Origin: Cryptomeria japonica
Taxonomy: Eukaryota; Streptophyta; Pinopsida; Cupressales; Cupressaceae
Direction of reading: 5' to 3'
Length of the DNA stretch: 64,000 nucleotides
Assembly (NCBI RefSeq): GCF_030272615.1
Contig: NC_081415.1
Coordinates: 235,845,803 to 235,909,802, forward strand
The notes beneath the pieces are model-generated. The model saw only the letters and a program-made list of their open reading frames with translations. It made no database searches and was not told the origin of the DNA. Each line of letters opens with the position of its first letter. The first letter of the stretch is position 1. Positions 10,560 through 25,400 of the stretch are shown here, in pieces. A program made the position numbers and the translations under genes.

Positions 10560-12480
10560 ACTTGTGATTTTGCCTTCTCCTTCTACTTCCCCAGCCAAAT
10601 CCCTAAGCTCATTTAGGGATTTCCTCCCTCTCTTCCTTGCAGATTTCCCACAGTCTGGGGTATTTACTGGGGAAATTAAAGTCCAAACTTAATTTTACCC
10701 ATCTCTCATTATCTCCCAAATGCTTAGGAGAAGCATCTAGACTCTCTACCTCCATCTCCTCTCCTTCTCTAGCATCCATCTCCAAAATTTCCTTAATCAA
10801 TCTTTGTTTCTCATTGGCAACTTCTACGCTATCTTCTTCTTCCGATTCTGACCCTGCTTTTGGGGCATGATTAATGCCCAACATATAATTATAAACTACT
10901 TCCAGTTCTACTGAAATTTGTTATTCTTCTATATCCCTAATTCCCCCATCCTCTGTAATAATGTCTTGCTCAACCTTCTCCCAGTTATCCTTTATCTCAA
11001 TGATCGCGTCCCTACCTGACCTACTCTGAATATTGGCTACTAAAGCCTTATTCAGACTCTTTTCTAATGCTCCATCAATCTAATTCAAAGTCACATCCTT
11101 GACAGAGGTGAATTCCTCTATACTTTTATTATCTACACACTTTGGGTTAAGATTCTCAATAATAAAACCCCCCTTCTAATGATTGAGAGTAATGTTGATT
11201 CCCTCTATTTGTGTAGAGATTGTATTGCAGTCCATTATTTTCGATGTCATTGCGTCTATTTTAGTAACTATATTACCCGATATAGGCCCTTCATAAAATT
11301 TTGCCCTAATGTAATAAGCCTCTTGTACTGTTATTAATTCCAGAGACTCTCTAAATTCTTAGAGCCTACACTAATGTCCACTAGGATTGTAACCTTGGTG
11401 GAATTTAAATAGTTTTCCTCTTCTAGACCCTAGGGCATTCCCTATCTCCTCTAGGATTTCAAACTGCAACGGTTCCATGGGTAAGTACGGGATTCTGATC
11501 CATTTGGGGAGGTTTTTGAATTTATATGTCAACAAATTAAAGTTTCTTTGGTAGTCTATGAATAAAAAGCTATATTCTTCATAAAAAAATTGGTTTCCTA
11601 GAGAGTAATTCTATCTTCAATGCCTCATTTTTGCAAACAAGGAAAAGAAAATTATTGGAAAGGATCGAGATACTTACCTGATTGGGGAATGCCAAATTCC
11701 ACCAATCCATAATTTTTAGAGTCGATAGCCCCGAGCCAATCCATTTTTCAAATAATCCGAACTTATGACACTGACTCCATCTAACTTCTATTAACTTTTT
11801 ATGAACAACAAATGCCTTATAGTCTCCCTTTTTAAGTTTTTCTTTCCCAAATGGTCCGCTCCTAGAGCCATTTCTTGTTTGATGATTAATTGATTTAGAG
11901 ACCCTCAAACTTCTCAAATTCTCCTTAGGGTTCGTGACCAGTTGATTATTATTACTAATCAGATGAGCATAATTGAAGATCCCCGTCTGGCTCTCCTGAT
12001 CTTGTCTTAGGATGTGGAATCTATTATTCTCTTCATAATTTATTTTATGTCCAATCCAGTTCTTAAGGTTAGCGATGAAATTTATGCCTAGCTACAAATT
12101 AGCCCTAACATTCTTGCGTCTGTGACTCTATAATCCAAATTTGGAAAAATACAGAATTGTCTTTCTAATTTTTTTGTTCTTTTTTATTTGACCACTTGCC
12201 ATTCATTCTTAGAGATTGCTCGAGGTTGTTGATAGGCTCGTTTCTCACTTCCTATGAGAATTCTTTTACTGAAATCCTTGCTAGCCATATCTCGTTGTTT
12301 ATTGTAAATTGCCCCACTTTTACATTTGTCGACCCATTTCCCGTTTTCGAAGACCCATTGGGGTCATTACCCATTAGTCATCGTGAATTATTTTGAAGCT
12401 TTGAAAGCTTCTCCCGAATTGACAATTTGGGGTTTTGAATCTACATTAGTCTTGAGAAGCCTTCCTGCCTTTCCATTTAA
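10560..12480 (-). pseudogene. LINE ORF1 remnants (DUF4283-type gag-like protein)
   Basis: Upstream of ORF2 on the minus strand are open pieces at 11917-11579 and 10884-10609. The second is acidic (ESEEEDSVEV) and ends shortly before ORF2, as LINE ORF1 does. The first resembles the DUF4283 region (YKAFVVHKKLIEVRW, LLSRKPIF). Further upstream, 12480-12196, minus-strand text still looks coding but shifts frame. No zinc knuckle could be placed. It is assigned as ORF1 mainly by order and composition. Confidence 0.55.
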
Positions 12481-12712
12481 ACCTACTAGTAGTTGGTTAG
12501 CTCCTGTAACATTTCAAGGGTGAGTTATAGACATACAGTTTGCCCTCACTGCTACCTTCTTAACATTGGGTATCCTTTGTGCGATACGATTTCTGTTGTG
12601 AAATCTTTATTCTATGTTTACAAAGGGTGCATAATTTCTATTATGCAAATAAAAGATTTGTCACATTGTCACATATTCAGATCAAAGCTTTTTTTAATTT
12701 TATATTTAATTT

Positions 12713-12843
12713 TTTTTTAATAGTAATGGGCCGAAGCCGATAAGGTGTACATACCCTACCCCCTTGTGAGAGTTGAACTTGTGACCTCTCTTTCAAGAGC
12801 ACAAATTCTCCACCACTAGGCCAACTAAGGTTGTACTAATTTA
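12713..12843 (-). mobile_element. tRNA-derived SINE, minus strand
   Basis: On the minus strand TGGCCTAGTGG (plus 12813-12823) matches the RNA polymerase III A box, TRGCNNAGYGG, at all positions. AGTTCAACTCT (plus 12769-12779) matches the B box GGTTCGANNCC at 8 of 11. They are 33 bases apart, as in tRNA-derived SINEs. The 3' side is an A-rich tail (T-rich at 12713-12718). The 11-bp sequence ATATTTAATTT flanks both sides (12702-12712 and 12844-12854). The body after the tRNA-like head is short. It is not a tRNA gene because the anticodon arm and acceptor pairing are absent. Confidence 0.75.
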
Positions 12844-12854
12844 ATATTTAATTT

Positions 12855-15251
12855 ATTCACTATAGGCTCAATATTTTTATTTTTGTTTTACCCCACCTAT
12901 CTATTTTTCATTAATTTTAGATGCCCATAATCAATTTTTCATTATTTTTTTATAACTACTTATCAAGGACATTGAGAGTAATATAATGATACTCTTGAAG
13001 GGATGTAACATCTATCATACTCATGTTCAAATTTTCAATATTACAAATGTAACATATATTTTTTATGGGACCTCTCTAGACTAATATTATTCAAGGAGAG
13101 ATTTCAATTAGTTCTATAACATAAATTTATATTTCTTCACGGAATCGCTGCTTAAAAATCCATCTTGAAATGACTTCATAAGAACTCAATCTTACAAAAA
13201 AAAAGGTCAATCTAATAACTTTTTTATAATTAAATTTGAAAAATTATTAAGTACATAATTTAGATTATTTTAAATAGATTATTAAATAAAAATAATTCAA
13301 AATTGTTTATTTTAAACATTTCATCTCACAAAATTTTAAGAGTTAAATTAGAAGAATTTTCAAATTATGTTATTTTAGATATATTTTTCAACTTTTCTAA
13401 TAAATTGTAGACCTAAAAAATATGTATTAAACTCTAAATTTATTGCAATGTATTAAAATTATTTAAAAAAATTAATAATTAGAAAAATATCCATGACAGA
13501 TGCAAATGACCAAAACTTTCATATAAAATGTTTATTCAACTAGGTCTTGCTTAAATGTTCAAAATTTGTACAAAATGGCACTACAATAATTTATTGTTGT
13601 TTTATATTATGTTATAAATGGCTTACATCTTTCTTAACTTCGTGCTTATTTACCTTATTAATTACCACCTCTCGTAACTTTACTTCTTTTAATTCAAACC
13701 CTTGCGTTATTTCACAATGCATTACCTAATCATTTTTTGTAATTTTGAAGATAGGTCAAGATTTGTAATGCAATTTTTTTTTGTAACATAGCATTTTTTA
13801 GATCTTTGGACACCTGTTTAAAGGAATTTATGATGATTCAATGAGCCACTATTCACACAACTTCTTAAATATATTGCATCCAAAGTTGTTTTTGCACTTC
13901 TATTAAACCAAAAATATCTTCTCTTCAATCATTTAGTCAACTGAACTAAGAAACATTCTTTCACGAAAAAGAAGAACACAAAATCATAAATGATATCTTT
14001 GGACATATTTATAGATACTATTAAAGATATCTCTCTACATATTTTAAAGATATTAATATTTAATATATGTAAGCTACTTTTCTATTTTAAATAAGAATAA
14101 TTCTCTATAGTGAGTCCATGTCGTTACAATAGATACAAACAATTGGTTTTTGTTTTTTAATATGAACCATATAAGATAGAAGAAAATGCATCACATTCAT
14201 TGGTGAAAAAATCAAACAATTCATGTGTTATTTAAAATTTTACATAATTAAAATACATCCATCGTATATTTTCCTAAGAATTAATTTTTATTATATTATT
14301 GCATATAGTTTATTAAATATGCCTAGGTTACTATGTTTAGAAATTTTGATAAACCAATCTCTAATGGAATAGAAAAAGTAGAAACAATATCTGTTGCATT
14401 AAAAATAAAGTGCATTTCCACCTAAAAGAATATGCAAATTAACAATTGGATAGATTTCCTCATTTTATTTTTATAAATATTCTTACTACTTTTTTTTGAC
14501 AATGTGTACAACAATATATTTTGTAAGCGCCAAATTTGGGTATATAGGAATTGTGGAAATCTTCACTATTGTGTATAATTTTGGATTTTTTGTCCAGGAA
14601 AGTGATAGACACTTGATTATGCAAGTGAGAAAAGAAGGTGTACATAGAGTCTTTGAGTGCAATTCTAGAGCTATTTCAAATGTTTCAGTTTCTATTCTTT
14701 GTGAAATGGATGAATACCAATGACTAATGGCAGATATGTCCAAATAATTCTAGAGGGATTTTAATAAGCAAACAAAATACTACTTATCTCCTCTATAAGT
14801 CCATGGATTTTGGGGGCATTATTGGCAATGATATGCAAGCATAGGGTAACCCGCCTTGGCCTTGGCATGGTTCGTGGGGCCTTCAATGACATCATTGGCA
14901 ATGCCAATGGGTAACTAATACTACATAGATCTCTCTTTCACCGGCATGTAACAATGGAGAGCACTGAATTGGTGAATCCCTTGCAATAGCTACAATGATC
15001 TAGTGAATATCAAAGCACATCGCGTATATCAAATATGATTCAACAACGACTTTATTGTTTGAAACATTTTTCAGTGCATGACTTGGGAAAGAGGACTTCA
15101 TTGGTGTGTAAAATGAATATTGCACATGGAAACATAAAAAATGGGAAAAATCCATGGACCACATCATCTTGTTACCCTGAAAAGTGCCTCTCGCCAGTGT
15201 CAATTTTAGATTTGTCTCTACACATTATTTATGTCTAACTCGCTTTTTCTA
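12855..15251. other. AT-rich spacer without recognisable gene
   Basis: The first part (12855-14460) is very AT-rich with short low-complexity runs. Around 14496-14723 both strands are open for about 75 codons, but neither reads like a known protein. From about 14780 base composition rises and short direct repeats such as CATTATTGGCAATG and CATCATTGGCAATG occur near 14810-14910. That hints at a degraded repeat, which I cannot classify. Confidence 0.6.
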
Positions 15252-15708
15252 GGGGTGAGGACCCAATAGTTGTGCACCCTAAACTTTGCGCTTCTCAAAA
15301 TATTATATGGAAATTTCAAATCACTCCCATTTTTTTACAGTAGCTTACTTGGCGAGTCCCCTTCATTATAACTAAGGTTTCAAGGCCATATCATTAAGTA
15401 TGGTGCCACATCAACATGCTTTTTGCCAGTGTCCAAAACAACCCCCAAAAAAGTGAGACCAATGTCGTGCAGCTAATGTGGCATTACATGATTAGTTACA
15501 TTTTACAACTAATGGTACATTTCATAGCAATAACAACTTTAAAGTCACAACTATTGGTACAATGTATTGTAATTATTAATATATAAACACACAAAGATTG
15601 ATATTTTATGTTTCAAACAATAGTTTTTATTTGTACTATTATTGGAGCAGAAAGTATGAACAACCCTCACAACTATTCATACATGCTCAACTACTAGTGC
15701 TCTTCCCC
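15252..15708. mobile_element. MITE-like element, copy 1 (457 bp)
   Basis: The ends are imperfect inverted repeats: GGGGTGAGGACCCAATAGTT at the left and, read inwards from the right, GGGGAAGAGCACTAGTAGTT. A second copy of similar length lies at 31094-31554. Internal text is AT-rich with repeated CAACTATTGGTACA-like words and no ORF. The family is non-autonomous. Superfamily is unclear. Copy 2 has TA on both sides, which would suit Tc1/mariner-like or PIF-like elements, but copy 1 has TA only on the left. Confidence 0.65.
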
Positions 15709-18048
<2,340 letters not shown>

Positions 18049-19644
18049 ATGGAAATGGATGAAGAGGACCGAGAGCTGCATCATTCATCCTGCTCAGGAG
18101 GTAATTATTTATTACAAATAAACTCTTTCAATTTTTTTGACAGTCTTGTTTCATTTATCTGCATAATCTTATATAAACTAGGGTTGTTCTAAGACTGTAT
18201 TTGGGATTTTGTTATAAGTATGTACTAATTCACTGCGTATTCAGAGTTAATTCCAGGAATTTTAAATGAAATTACATTGGGACCCATCATTGGTCGGATG
18301 GCTTCTTATACAAAATGTAGATTGGTCACATTGAACAGAGATTGGGAGAAGGCCCTGATGAATCCTGATCCCGCCCTAGCTAAATTTTATGCAGATTACA
18401 GTCGTCGATTAAATCCTCGACCTCTAGCCAACCCCAACTCAATTCTTCTACATACTTACACCCTGTACTATTTTCCATATTGGGCTTGTCCCATGACACA
18501 ATCTCTCAGTATTTATCAAGGCGGCGCTCTTACAAGTCTACCACTCCCCAATCAGATTCCGGCAGATTTTCGTGATCACCTAAGATTTGTTGTTGCAGAC
18601 AATCGAATATATTCTCTTGTTCCTACCTTTGCTGGCGATTATGTGGTGAGTGTACTTGATTTGTGCAGGGCAACTCTTCGCTTTCACTGGGAAAGTGTGG
18701 CCACAGTTGAAATCCCAGAGGGAGGGTCTGTATGCTCTTCAACTCTCACTAGCCAAGGTAAGGACATTATTTTCCATTCACAGCTTCCACTTACCATTGC
18801 AAATAGAATCTCAGACTACTTTCAGTACTTTCATCTTATATACAACACATAACTTTACCTTTTGGCAGATGGAAACTCAAGTGTTACCTCTATCTGGGCA
18901 TATAAATCTGGTTCAGACAATCCAAGGAACCTGTCTCATTGGAGGCACACATTTTTATCAGAACAGGGGGAATGGGAGAAGATAAGCCCTCCATCTCTAC
19001 CACCACTGCCAAATGGTGAACTTCCTCCCAAATATGTAGAGATAAATGACAGAGAAAAGAAGGCCCAATATCTTTATAAGAGAGATACTTGTACTCGACT
19101 CACCTTCCTTGCAGAAAGAATGTCCATGAGCCAAAGCCATTGGCCTGAGCATATGTTGATCGTGCTCAAAGATGACTACAATGCCAAAACTGGAGAACTG
19201 AATTCCATACACCGAGTAATAATAACTCCGAGAAGTTGCTGTGAGTCTGATATCAATCTACAGAGAATGTACCTCAATGATCAAAATGCTGAGTTAATTG
19301 TTGACGATGAAGAATTGACGACATTTCAAAAGGATTGGCCGCGTTTTATTTCCCAAAGTGAGATTGACCTGCACCGGTTTATGAAAATTTCAGTTGATTC
19401 GTTTAACAGTGGCTGCAAAGAATGGGAAGGGCAGTTTAGCCTCCCTGTTTGTGACACAGGGAGCGAGGAGACGTCGAGTTACATAAGTTTGACACAAGAA
19501 GAAATCATCATCGTTTATCGCCGTATTGCAACAAAACCAGAATGTGAACGAACATATTTATCACAGTTGTTATCACAGATCGTTATAAAAATGGGATTTC
19601 CATGTGATGAATGGTGGGAATCCTGGACTGTAAATTTCTCATGA
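18049..19644 (+). CDS. F-box-like protein, three exons, 446 residues
   Basis: Predicted exons are 18049-18100, 18245-18757 and 18869-19644, with introns of 144 and 111 bases. Both have GT donors (GTAATT, GTAAGG) and AG acceptors and join the frame exactly. The start ATG is 18049 (MEMDEEDRELHH); the stop is TGA at 19642. Residues about 19-55 (LIPGILNEI...CRLVTLNRDWEKAL) resemble an F-box, which in other proteins binds SKP1 in SCF ubiquitin ligases. The middle part (SIYQGGALTSLPLP, RFVVADNRIYSL) looks like the beta-propeller/kelch-type region of plant F-box proteins. The C-terminal 250 residues are not recognised. The open frame across all three exons argues for a functional gene. A partial copy lies at 29660-30249. 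Confidence 0.75.
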
Positions 19645-19733
19645 GAGCTCACACCTGGTTTGAAAAGCATTGCAGTGCCGAAGGGTGGGATTTCCATTGT
19701 GATGAATGGTGGGAATCCTGGACTGTAAATTTC
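19592..19733 (+). repeat. Direct duplication of the gene's last 48 bases
   Basis: The segment 19592-19639, coding for the C-terminal MGFPCDEWWESWTVNF region, is repeated at 19686-19733 with one inserted base and otherwise near identity. The stop codon and 46 bases lie between the copies. The second copy is in the 3' UTR and out of frame. It is a recent local duplication at the end of the coding region. Confidence 0.9.
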
Positions 19734-19810
19734 CATGTTTTGAGTGGGAATAAACAATTAGAGTTTAATGATTGAAATATTTTCTCTAAGTGTCTATGTG
19801 TCATTTAGAA

Positions 19811-19818
19811 TAATAAAA
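19811..19818 (+). terminator. Probable polyadenylation signal of the F-box-like gene
   Basis: An AATAATAAAA cluster lies about 165 bases after the stop codon, at a normal distance for a plant near-upstream element. AT-rich sequence makes chance matches common, so this is only the first good candidate. Confidence 0.4.
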
Positions 19819-19829
19819 ACAAAACTCAA

Positions 19830-22247
19830 ACCTTTGTTTTAGTACGAGGCATTCACAAAAATATGTTCTCATGTTAATCTAAAAAAACAAAAATAAATGG
19901 TCAAGAAGAAGGCAAATGTTTGGGGTAGGTATATGGATAAGTGATAGATCATTTTGGAACAAGAAAATTATTGTAAAACTAATAGCATAGATCATAATTC
20001 AAGAGGGGAAGAAAATTGAGCTTTTATTTATTTTTCTCATTGGGAGGAATTACCTATGGATATAGATTGGATTAATTAGGAATAAAATGATATAAATTAG
20101 AGATATTAGCTATTTTTCAACGTCACGGGTAATATTTATCAATTTTCATCCACCCTTGGTTTAGAATAGTCTTATGTCAATTTTTATTTGCATGTAATAG
20201 TGTTAAGTTGCTTAGAATGATTATAATCCTCGTAAAGGTATAAATTCAAAAATAATTCAATTAACATTGTTGTTGTGTCAATTTGCCATGTATATATTGT
20301 TTAAGATTTTTTTAGGTGACTAAGTTTGGGTTGTTTTCATTGGATGTCCTACCTAGATTGCATAAAATGGTACCAAAGCAAGGCTCTATTTATGGGTTTG
20401 TGTCTTTAGAGGCTCTAAAGAATTTTATATTGATGACATCAGGAAGTGTTACAACTATATAGAACCATAAGAAGAGCACATGGCACACAAAGTTTGATTG
20501 AGGGACCCTATAGTTACAAATTTATTGAAAATGGTAAGAGGAATCATATTATGAATAGATGCAGTCAAGGAATCATGAATAATAAGAGTTCATGTTGAAG
20601 ATGTGAATGCTCATGAAAGAGAATTAGAGATGAGGGATGGGCCAGAGAGCGATGAAGAACTTGTTTTCCATTAATTTTTTATAGCTAGAGAACAAGTAGA
20701 AAAGAAAATGATTAAGAAATAAGTACATAAAGAGAAAGGGATGACTTGAAGTCATAAATAGTAGTGATGGAGGGATTTTGGAAGAGTATGGTGTCTAAAT
20801 TGGATGCCCTAGAAGAAACATAACTAAAAAAGGAGATCCTAATAAAGACAAAAAACACCTATAAAGATCATGAAGTAAGAAGGAGAAAAAAATGTGTCTA
20901 TGAGACATGCCCTTGTACTTAAAGTAAGCCTAAACAATTATTGAAATGAATGTTCGATTCAAAGTTCCTTTCTAAAGAGAACATTGGAGACACTAGAAGG
21001 GTAAAGGTTGCACAAAAAAAATGTGTGGTAGTATAATATCATTCTAGAGATTTTTCTAAGAGAGAAGACCAAAAAGATGAAATGGAAAATTGAAGAAATG
21101 AGAGCATATGGTTTCCAAATTGTTGAAATAATAATGCACCCTCAAATGTATATACCATGCTTAAAGAAGCCTAAAAATATAAAACCTAAGTCTGATCTAA
21201 ATAAAAGTACAAGAGAGGAGAATATTAAACAATTAAGGTTGAGGTAAAATTAGGGTTATTGTTAATATTATAACCTTCTTAATATAAACAAAATACTATT
21301 ATCTTAATTTAATAATAAATATTAATATAATATGACTATAATATTATTAAATTAAAAAATATAATATAATAGTATTATTATATATTAATATAATTATATT
21401 ATTACTATTATATATATTAAAAAAATTGTATTTAATTATACAATACTATTTAATTATATATTAGTTTATTTAATGTCTTTCATGTTGTGTCGCAACTGCT
21501 ACTAGCATATATATATATATATATATATATAATATGTTAGAAATATCCTTTTCGAAATACCTATTTTTAATCAATTTTAAACTTTATATTTAAATTAATT
21601 ATATATATAATATATGTATAGGTCCTCAATGCAAGTGAATCACAAAGAATATTAAATATAACAACAAAATAAATTTAAACATTTACATTTAAATAATAGT
21701 TTAAATATAAGTGGTTAAGTGGAAGCAACATAGGTACGTTATGTTTCCTCGAAAAGTTTGCATCACAATAAATCACCACATATAATATATTTAAAAAAGC
21801 ACAAAGACAAATGACGGCTAAAAATTCTCCGCGAAGATTTTATTATTGCAATATTCTCTTTATTTCACTTCCTTAGAATAAGGAAGAACTCTTCTTTTGA
21901 GTTTTAAAGAAACTACTAATTATTTGCATGAACTTTGCAAGCCATGCTATTAAACTTCCCCTTATAAAATCAATAACTTAGAAAGTAAGAATAAAATAGT
22001 ATAAAAAGAATTTACTTAAATTTATAAATACTACTTATAATATATGAACCTTTTTTTTTATAATCTTAGTTTTTTCATTACTAATTTTAGCTCTTCCCTT
22101 AATAAATCAATAGTTTATAATATGAAACTATTTCGTATTAAATCTGATTTATGAATTTTACAAAAAAAATAAACATTTAATTAAAATTATATATATAATT
22201 TAAATTTTAGTTAAGTTTTTAATAAAAAATTTAGTATATTAATAAAT
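19830..22247. other. Spacer with degraded repeat; homologous to 30987-32100
   Basis: No intact gene is seen. Text near 20365 (TGGTACCAAAGCAAGGC) resembles the tRNA-Met primer binding site of LTR elements with changes, so a decayed LTR element may begin here. The blocks 20684-20800 and 20812-21240 match 30987-31092 and 31555-32100, which shows a dispersed repeat family. The rest, from 21250, is AT-rich, including an (AT)n run at about 21509-21530. Confidence 0.5.
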
Positions 22248-22469
22248 AAAAAAAAAAATCTTATAAATCGAGAGTCCAAAAAAGGGGTTTATACAGATGA
22301 GTTCAGGGAAGGCAGGGCCTCAACTGTTAAACAATGAAACCAAAAAGATCTAGACGAGTGTCATATACAATGCACTAAACAAAAAAAAACTCCAAGATAA
22401 AGTTGTGTTCGCTGCCATAAGGTACTAGAGGAGGATTTCATCCTGGTCTTCTAGCCATGTGGTCCACCC

Positions 22470-25400
22470 CTATGGTCCTTCCATCCAAACCACCTTCTTC
22501 CTTTCCATGATTTGTATGCACATGTCAACCCTGTTGAAGGGGGGAGCTCTGGTATCCTGAAGCTCTTTAATCAGTTTCTTTACTACACTCTCAAAGGCGG
22601 TTTGATTTTCTGCGATCCTTGCCCATTCATACCCATCTTGCATCTCGTATATAAACATGGTGGCTCGGCCTTCTTTGAGGAACCGCAAGAGTTTGTTTCG
22701 TTCAACATTCATCAGGAAGCAGACCTATACAACAATTTTATAATGTGTGAGTTTTTTTTAAAAACCAGTAAGTTCCCTAGCATTACCTTGGAACTTCTCC
22801 TCATTTCTGAGTTTCCAAATAAACCAAAGGATAAAAGAAGACAAAGTTTGCCAAATTAAGTTAGCATCCTTTTTAAGATTATGGACGAAACCAGTAACTA
22901 TATCATAAGTAAAGACATGCTCAGTAATAGATATTCCAAACATTAACCAGATCTCCCTAGCAAAAGGGCAGTCAAGGAAGATGTGCCGAGCGGACTCAAG
23001 TTTATTGCGGACAGAACATAGATCATATGCAGCTACGTTATTCCTAATAGGCAATCTATCCAGTAAGAGTTGCCATCTAAAACACTTAATCTTAGGGGGG
23101 ATGGGAGATTTCCAAAGGTTCTCAAAGGTTTTATACCAAGCGGTGGGGCTGTGGTGAACATTCCATAGGGTGTTGACATGGTCGATCACAGAGGTGTCCT
23201 GGTTAAGCAAGTTGTAGATAACTTTGGATTTAATTTTGGGGAGGGGGGAGCCATCCTTCCATAGGAATGAGATGTACCTGTGGGCGTCAACATGAGTGTT
23301 CTTAGGAAGATTGAGGGTCTTACAGGCATTCCTAATCATATTGTAGGTCCGCTTATGCGAAGCAGGGAGATTATATTTACTAAGATCCTCCCAGGTGATG
23401 AGGTTGTCATTTTCTAGGATATCCATAAGATACTTGATCCCCTTGTTATGCTAGAATCTAGCAGAACAGCCTTGGGTTAAGGCCAGTGGCTTAGAGTTAT
23501 GGTAGAGGTTCCACCATATCGACCTTTCGCCATGTATAGTGTTATCACAGTCAATGCTAGAGTTGCCAATAAGTCTACGCACATGCTCCCAGGCTTTCCA
23601 GATGGACTTAAAGACCCAGGTGCCTTAGATAGACACCGAGAAACTTCCAGCAAGTAAATCACTAAGTGGGAGGGCTTTCCATGATTTGGCAGCCTTGGGG
23701 AGTCCATTTTGAATGTTGTTTCTAATAAGAATCTTCCAAGGTTCTTGCCCATCTAGTGCATGAAATATCCACTTGGCGGCAAGGGAGATTCCTTGCAGCT
23801 TAAGATCCTTAAGGCCCAAGCCTCCAAGTTTTTTGTCTAAGTGGCACCAGGCCCATTTCACCGCGTGGGCCTTTCTTTTGCCTTTACCATCAGACCAGAG
23901 GAAGCGTCTGATAGCCTTTTGGATTTCATAAATTTGATCATTGTTAAACATCCAAACCGAAGAGTAGTAGATACTATATGAGGAGATAATTTTTTGACAT
24001 ACTTGAACCCTACCTTCTAGGGAGAGGATCCTATTATCCCACTTGTTGAGCTTCCTATCAATTTTCCCCTTAACCCAGGTCCACATGTCTTGAAGAGAGG
24101 GAGATATAGAGAAGGGGATACCGAGATACTTGACTATCATGTTGGGTCCTCCCCATGAGTACCCGACTTACTGTAGCCAGTCTAGAGGTTCATCTTTCCA
24201 GCCAAGCATAATAGATTTGGAGCTGGAGATCCTGGCTCTAGAGGCTTTACCAAAGGTGTCAATTTTTAGGTTGAGAGAATCGATGTTTTTCCTAGAGAGC
24301 TCCAAGAAAAGAGAGGTATCATCAACAAAATTGATATTGAACAATTCAGAGTCATCCGACAACATGATGCCATGGACTCTAGGAGATAGAGTATCATCTC
24401 TAAGGAGATAGAAGAGGGCATCTGAGGCAATAACAAACAGAGCAGGGGCAAGAGGGCAGCCTGCCTAATGGATCTAGAGAGAGGAATAGGTTGGGATAGG
24501 GTTCCATTAACTTCAATCATGGCAGAAGCATCTTTGAGGAGAATTCAGACATTGTCACAGAACTCGTTAGGGTAGCCAAAAGCTCAGAGCATCATGAGGA
24601 TGAAATCCCACTCGACTCTGTCATAGGCTTTTTCAAAGTCCACAAGGAACATGGTAGCATCCTGGTTAGAAGTTCTGGCCCATACCATGGATTCCCAACT
24701 AGTGACAAGGTTTTCCAATATATACCTGCCTTTAATGAATCTAGGTTGGGTAGAGCAAATGAATTTTGGAAGAATCTTTTCAAGGCGGGTAGCTAAGGCT
24801 TTGGCAAGAATTTTATAGGAGACGTTAAGGAGGGTGATTGGCCTCCAGTTCTTAATGAACGCTTTGTCTCCTTCTTTAGGGATGAGTTTAACAATACCTT
24901 TATTTATGAATTCCCCCAGGGTGCCATTGTCAAGAGCTTCAGTGTATGTCATAGAAGTCATGTGTGACCCATTCAAGATTGGCTTTGTAGAACTCCGCAG
25001 GGAGACCATCGGGGCTTGGGGCCTTATTATCCTTGAGGGCCTTAATGGCATCAACAATTTCTTGTATAGAGATCCTGGCTTTGAGGAGGAGAGCATCATC
25101 CTTAGAGATTCTTTTAGGGATGATGGTACTACATTTATGTCGAGCCTCTTTTGAGGCTTCATTATCTTCTAAGATAAAGAGAGTTCTATAGAACATTTCG
25201 AAGGCCTCTTTGATATCATTGAGATCCAGGAGTTCCTTGTTGTCTACAGTTATTCTATCAAAATTTTCTCTGTTTTGCTTCTGCTTAAGGAGGTTAAAGA
25301 ATATTTTGGAGCCTTTATCTCCAAGTTGGAGCCAATGGTTGCGAGCTCTAATGAAGGCTCCCCTGATTTTGACCTGCTGGTGCTTCCTGAGGATATCTCT

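Larger units (their letters stand above)
3276..12523 (-). mobile_element. Old L1-type LINE, minus strand, split by two LTR elements
   Basis: Pieces of one LINE lie in reverse order as expected for a minus-strand copy: ORF1 remnants (about 10560-12480), the endonuclease start (10177-10518), the start of the RT (8824-9060) and the middle of the RT (3276-3576). The element is cut by the copia LTR on its left and by the 3577-8823 element inside the RT. Its 3' end lies outside the window. The 5' border near 12523 is a guess from where ORF1-like text stops. Many stops and frameshifts show it is old. Confidence 0.8.

Noticed and set aside
12769-12823. tRNA gene at the A and B boxes
   Set aside because: No acceptor stem or anticodon arm can be formed and a poly(A)-like tail plus target duplication are present, so it is a SINE.
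20365-20381. Primer binding site of another LTR element (TGGTACCAAAGCAAGGC)
   Set aside because: It resembles the tRNA-Met site with changes, but no LTR border or gag could be found beside it, so it is only mentioned in the spacer entry.
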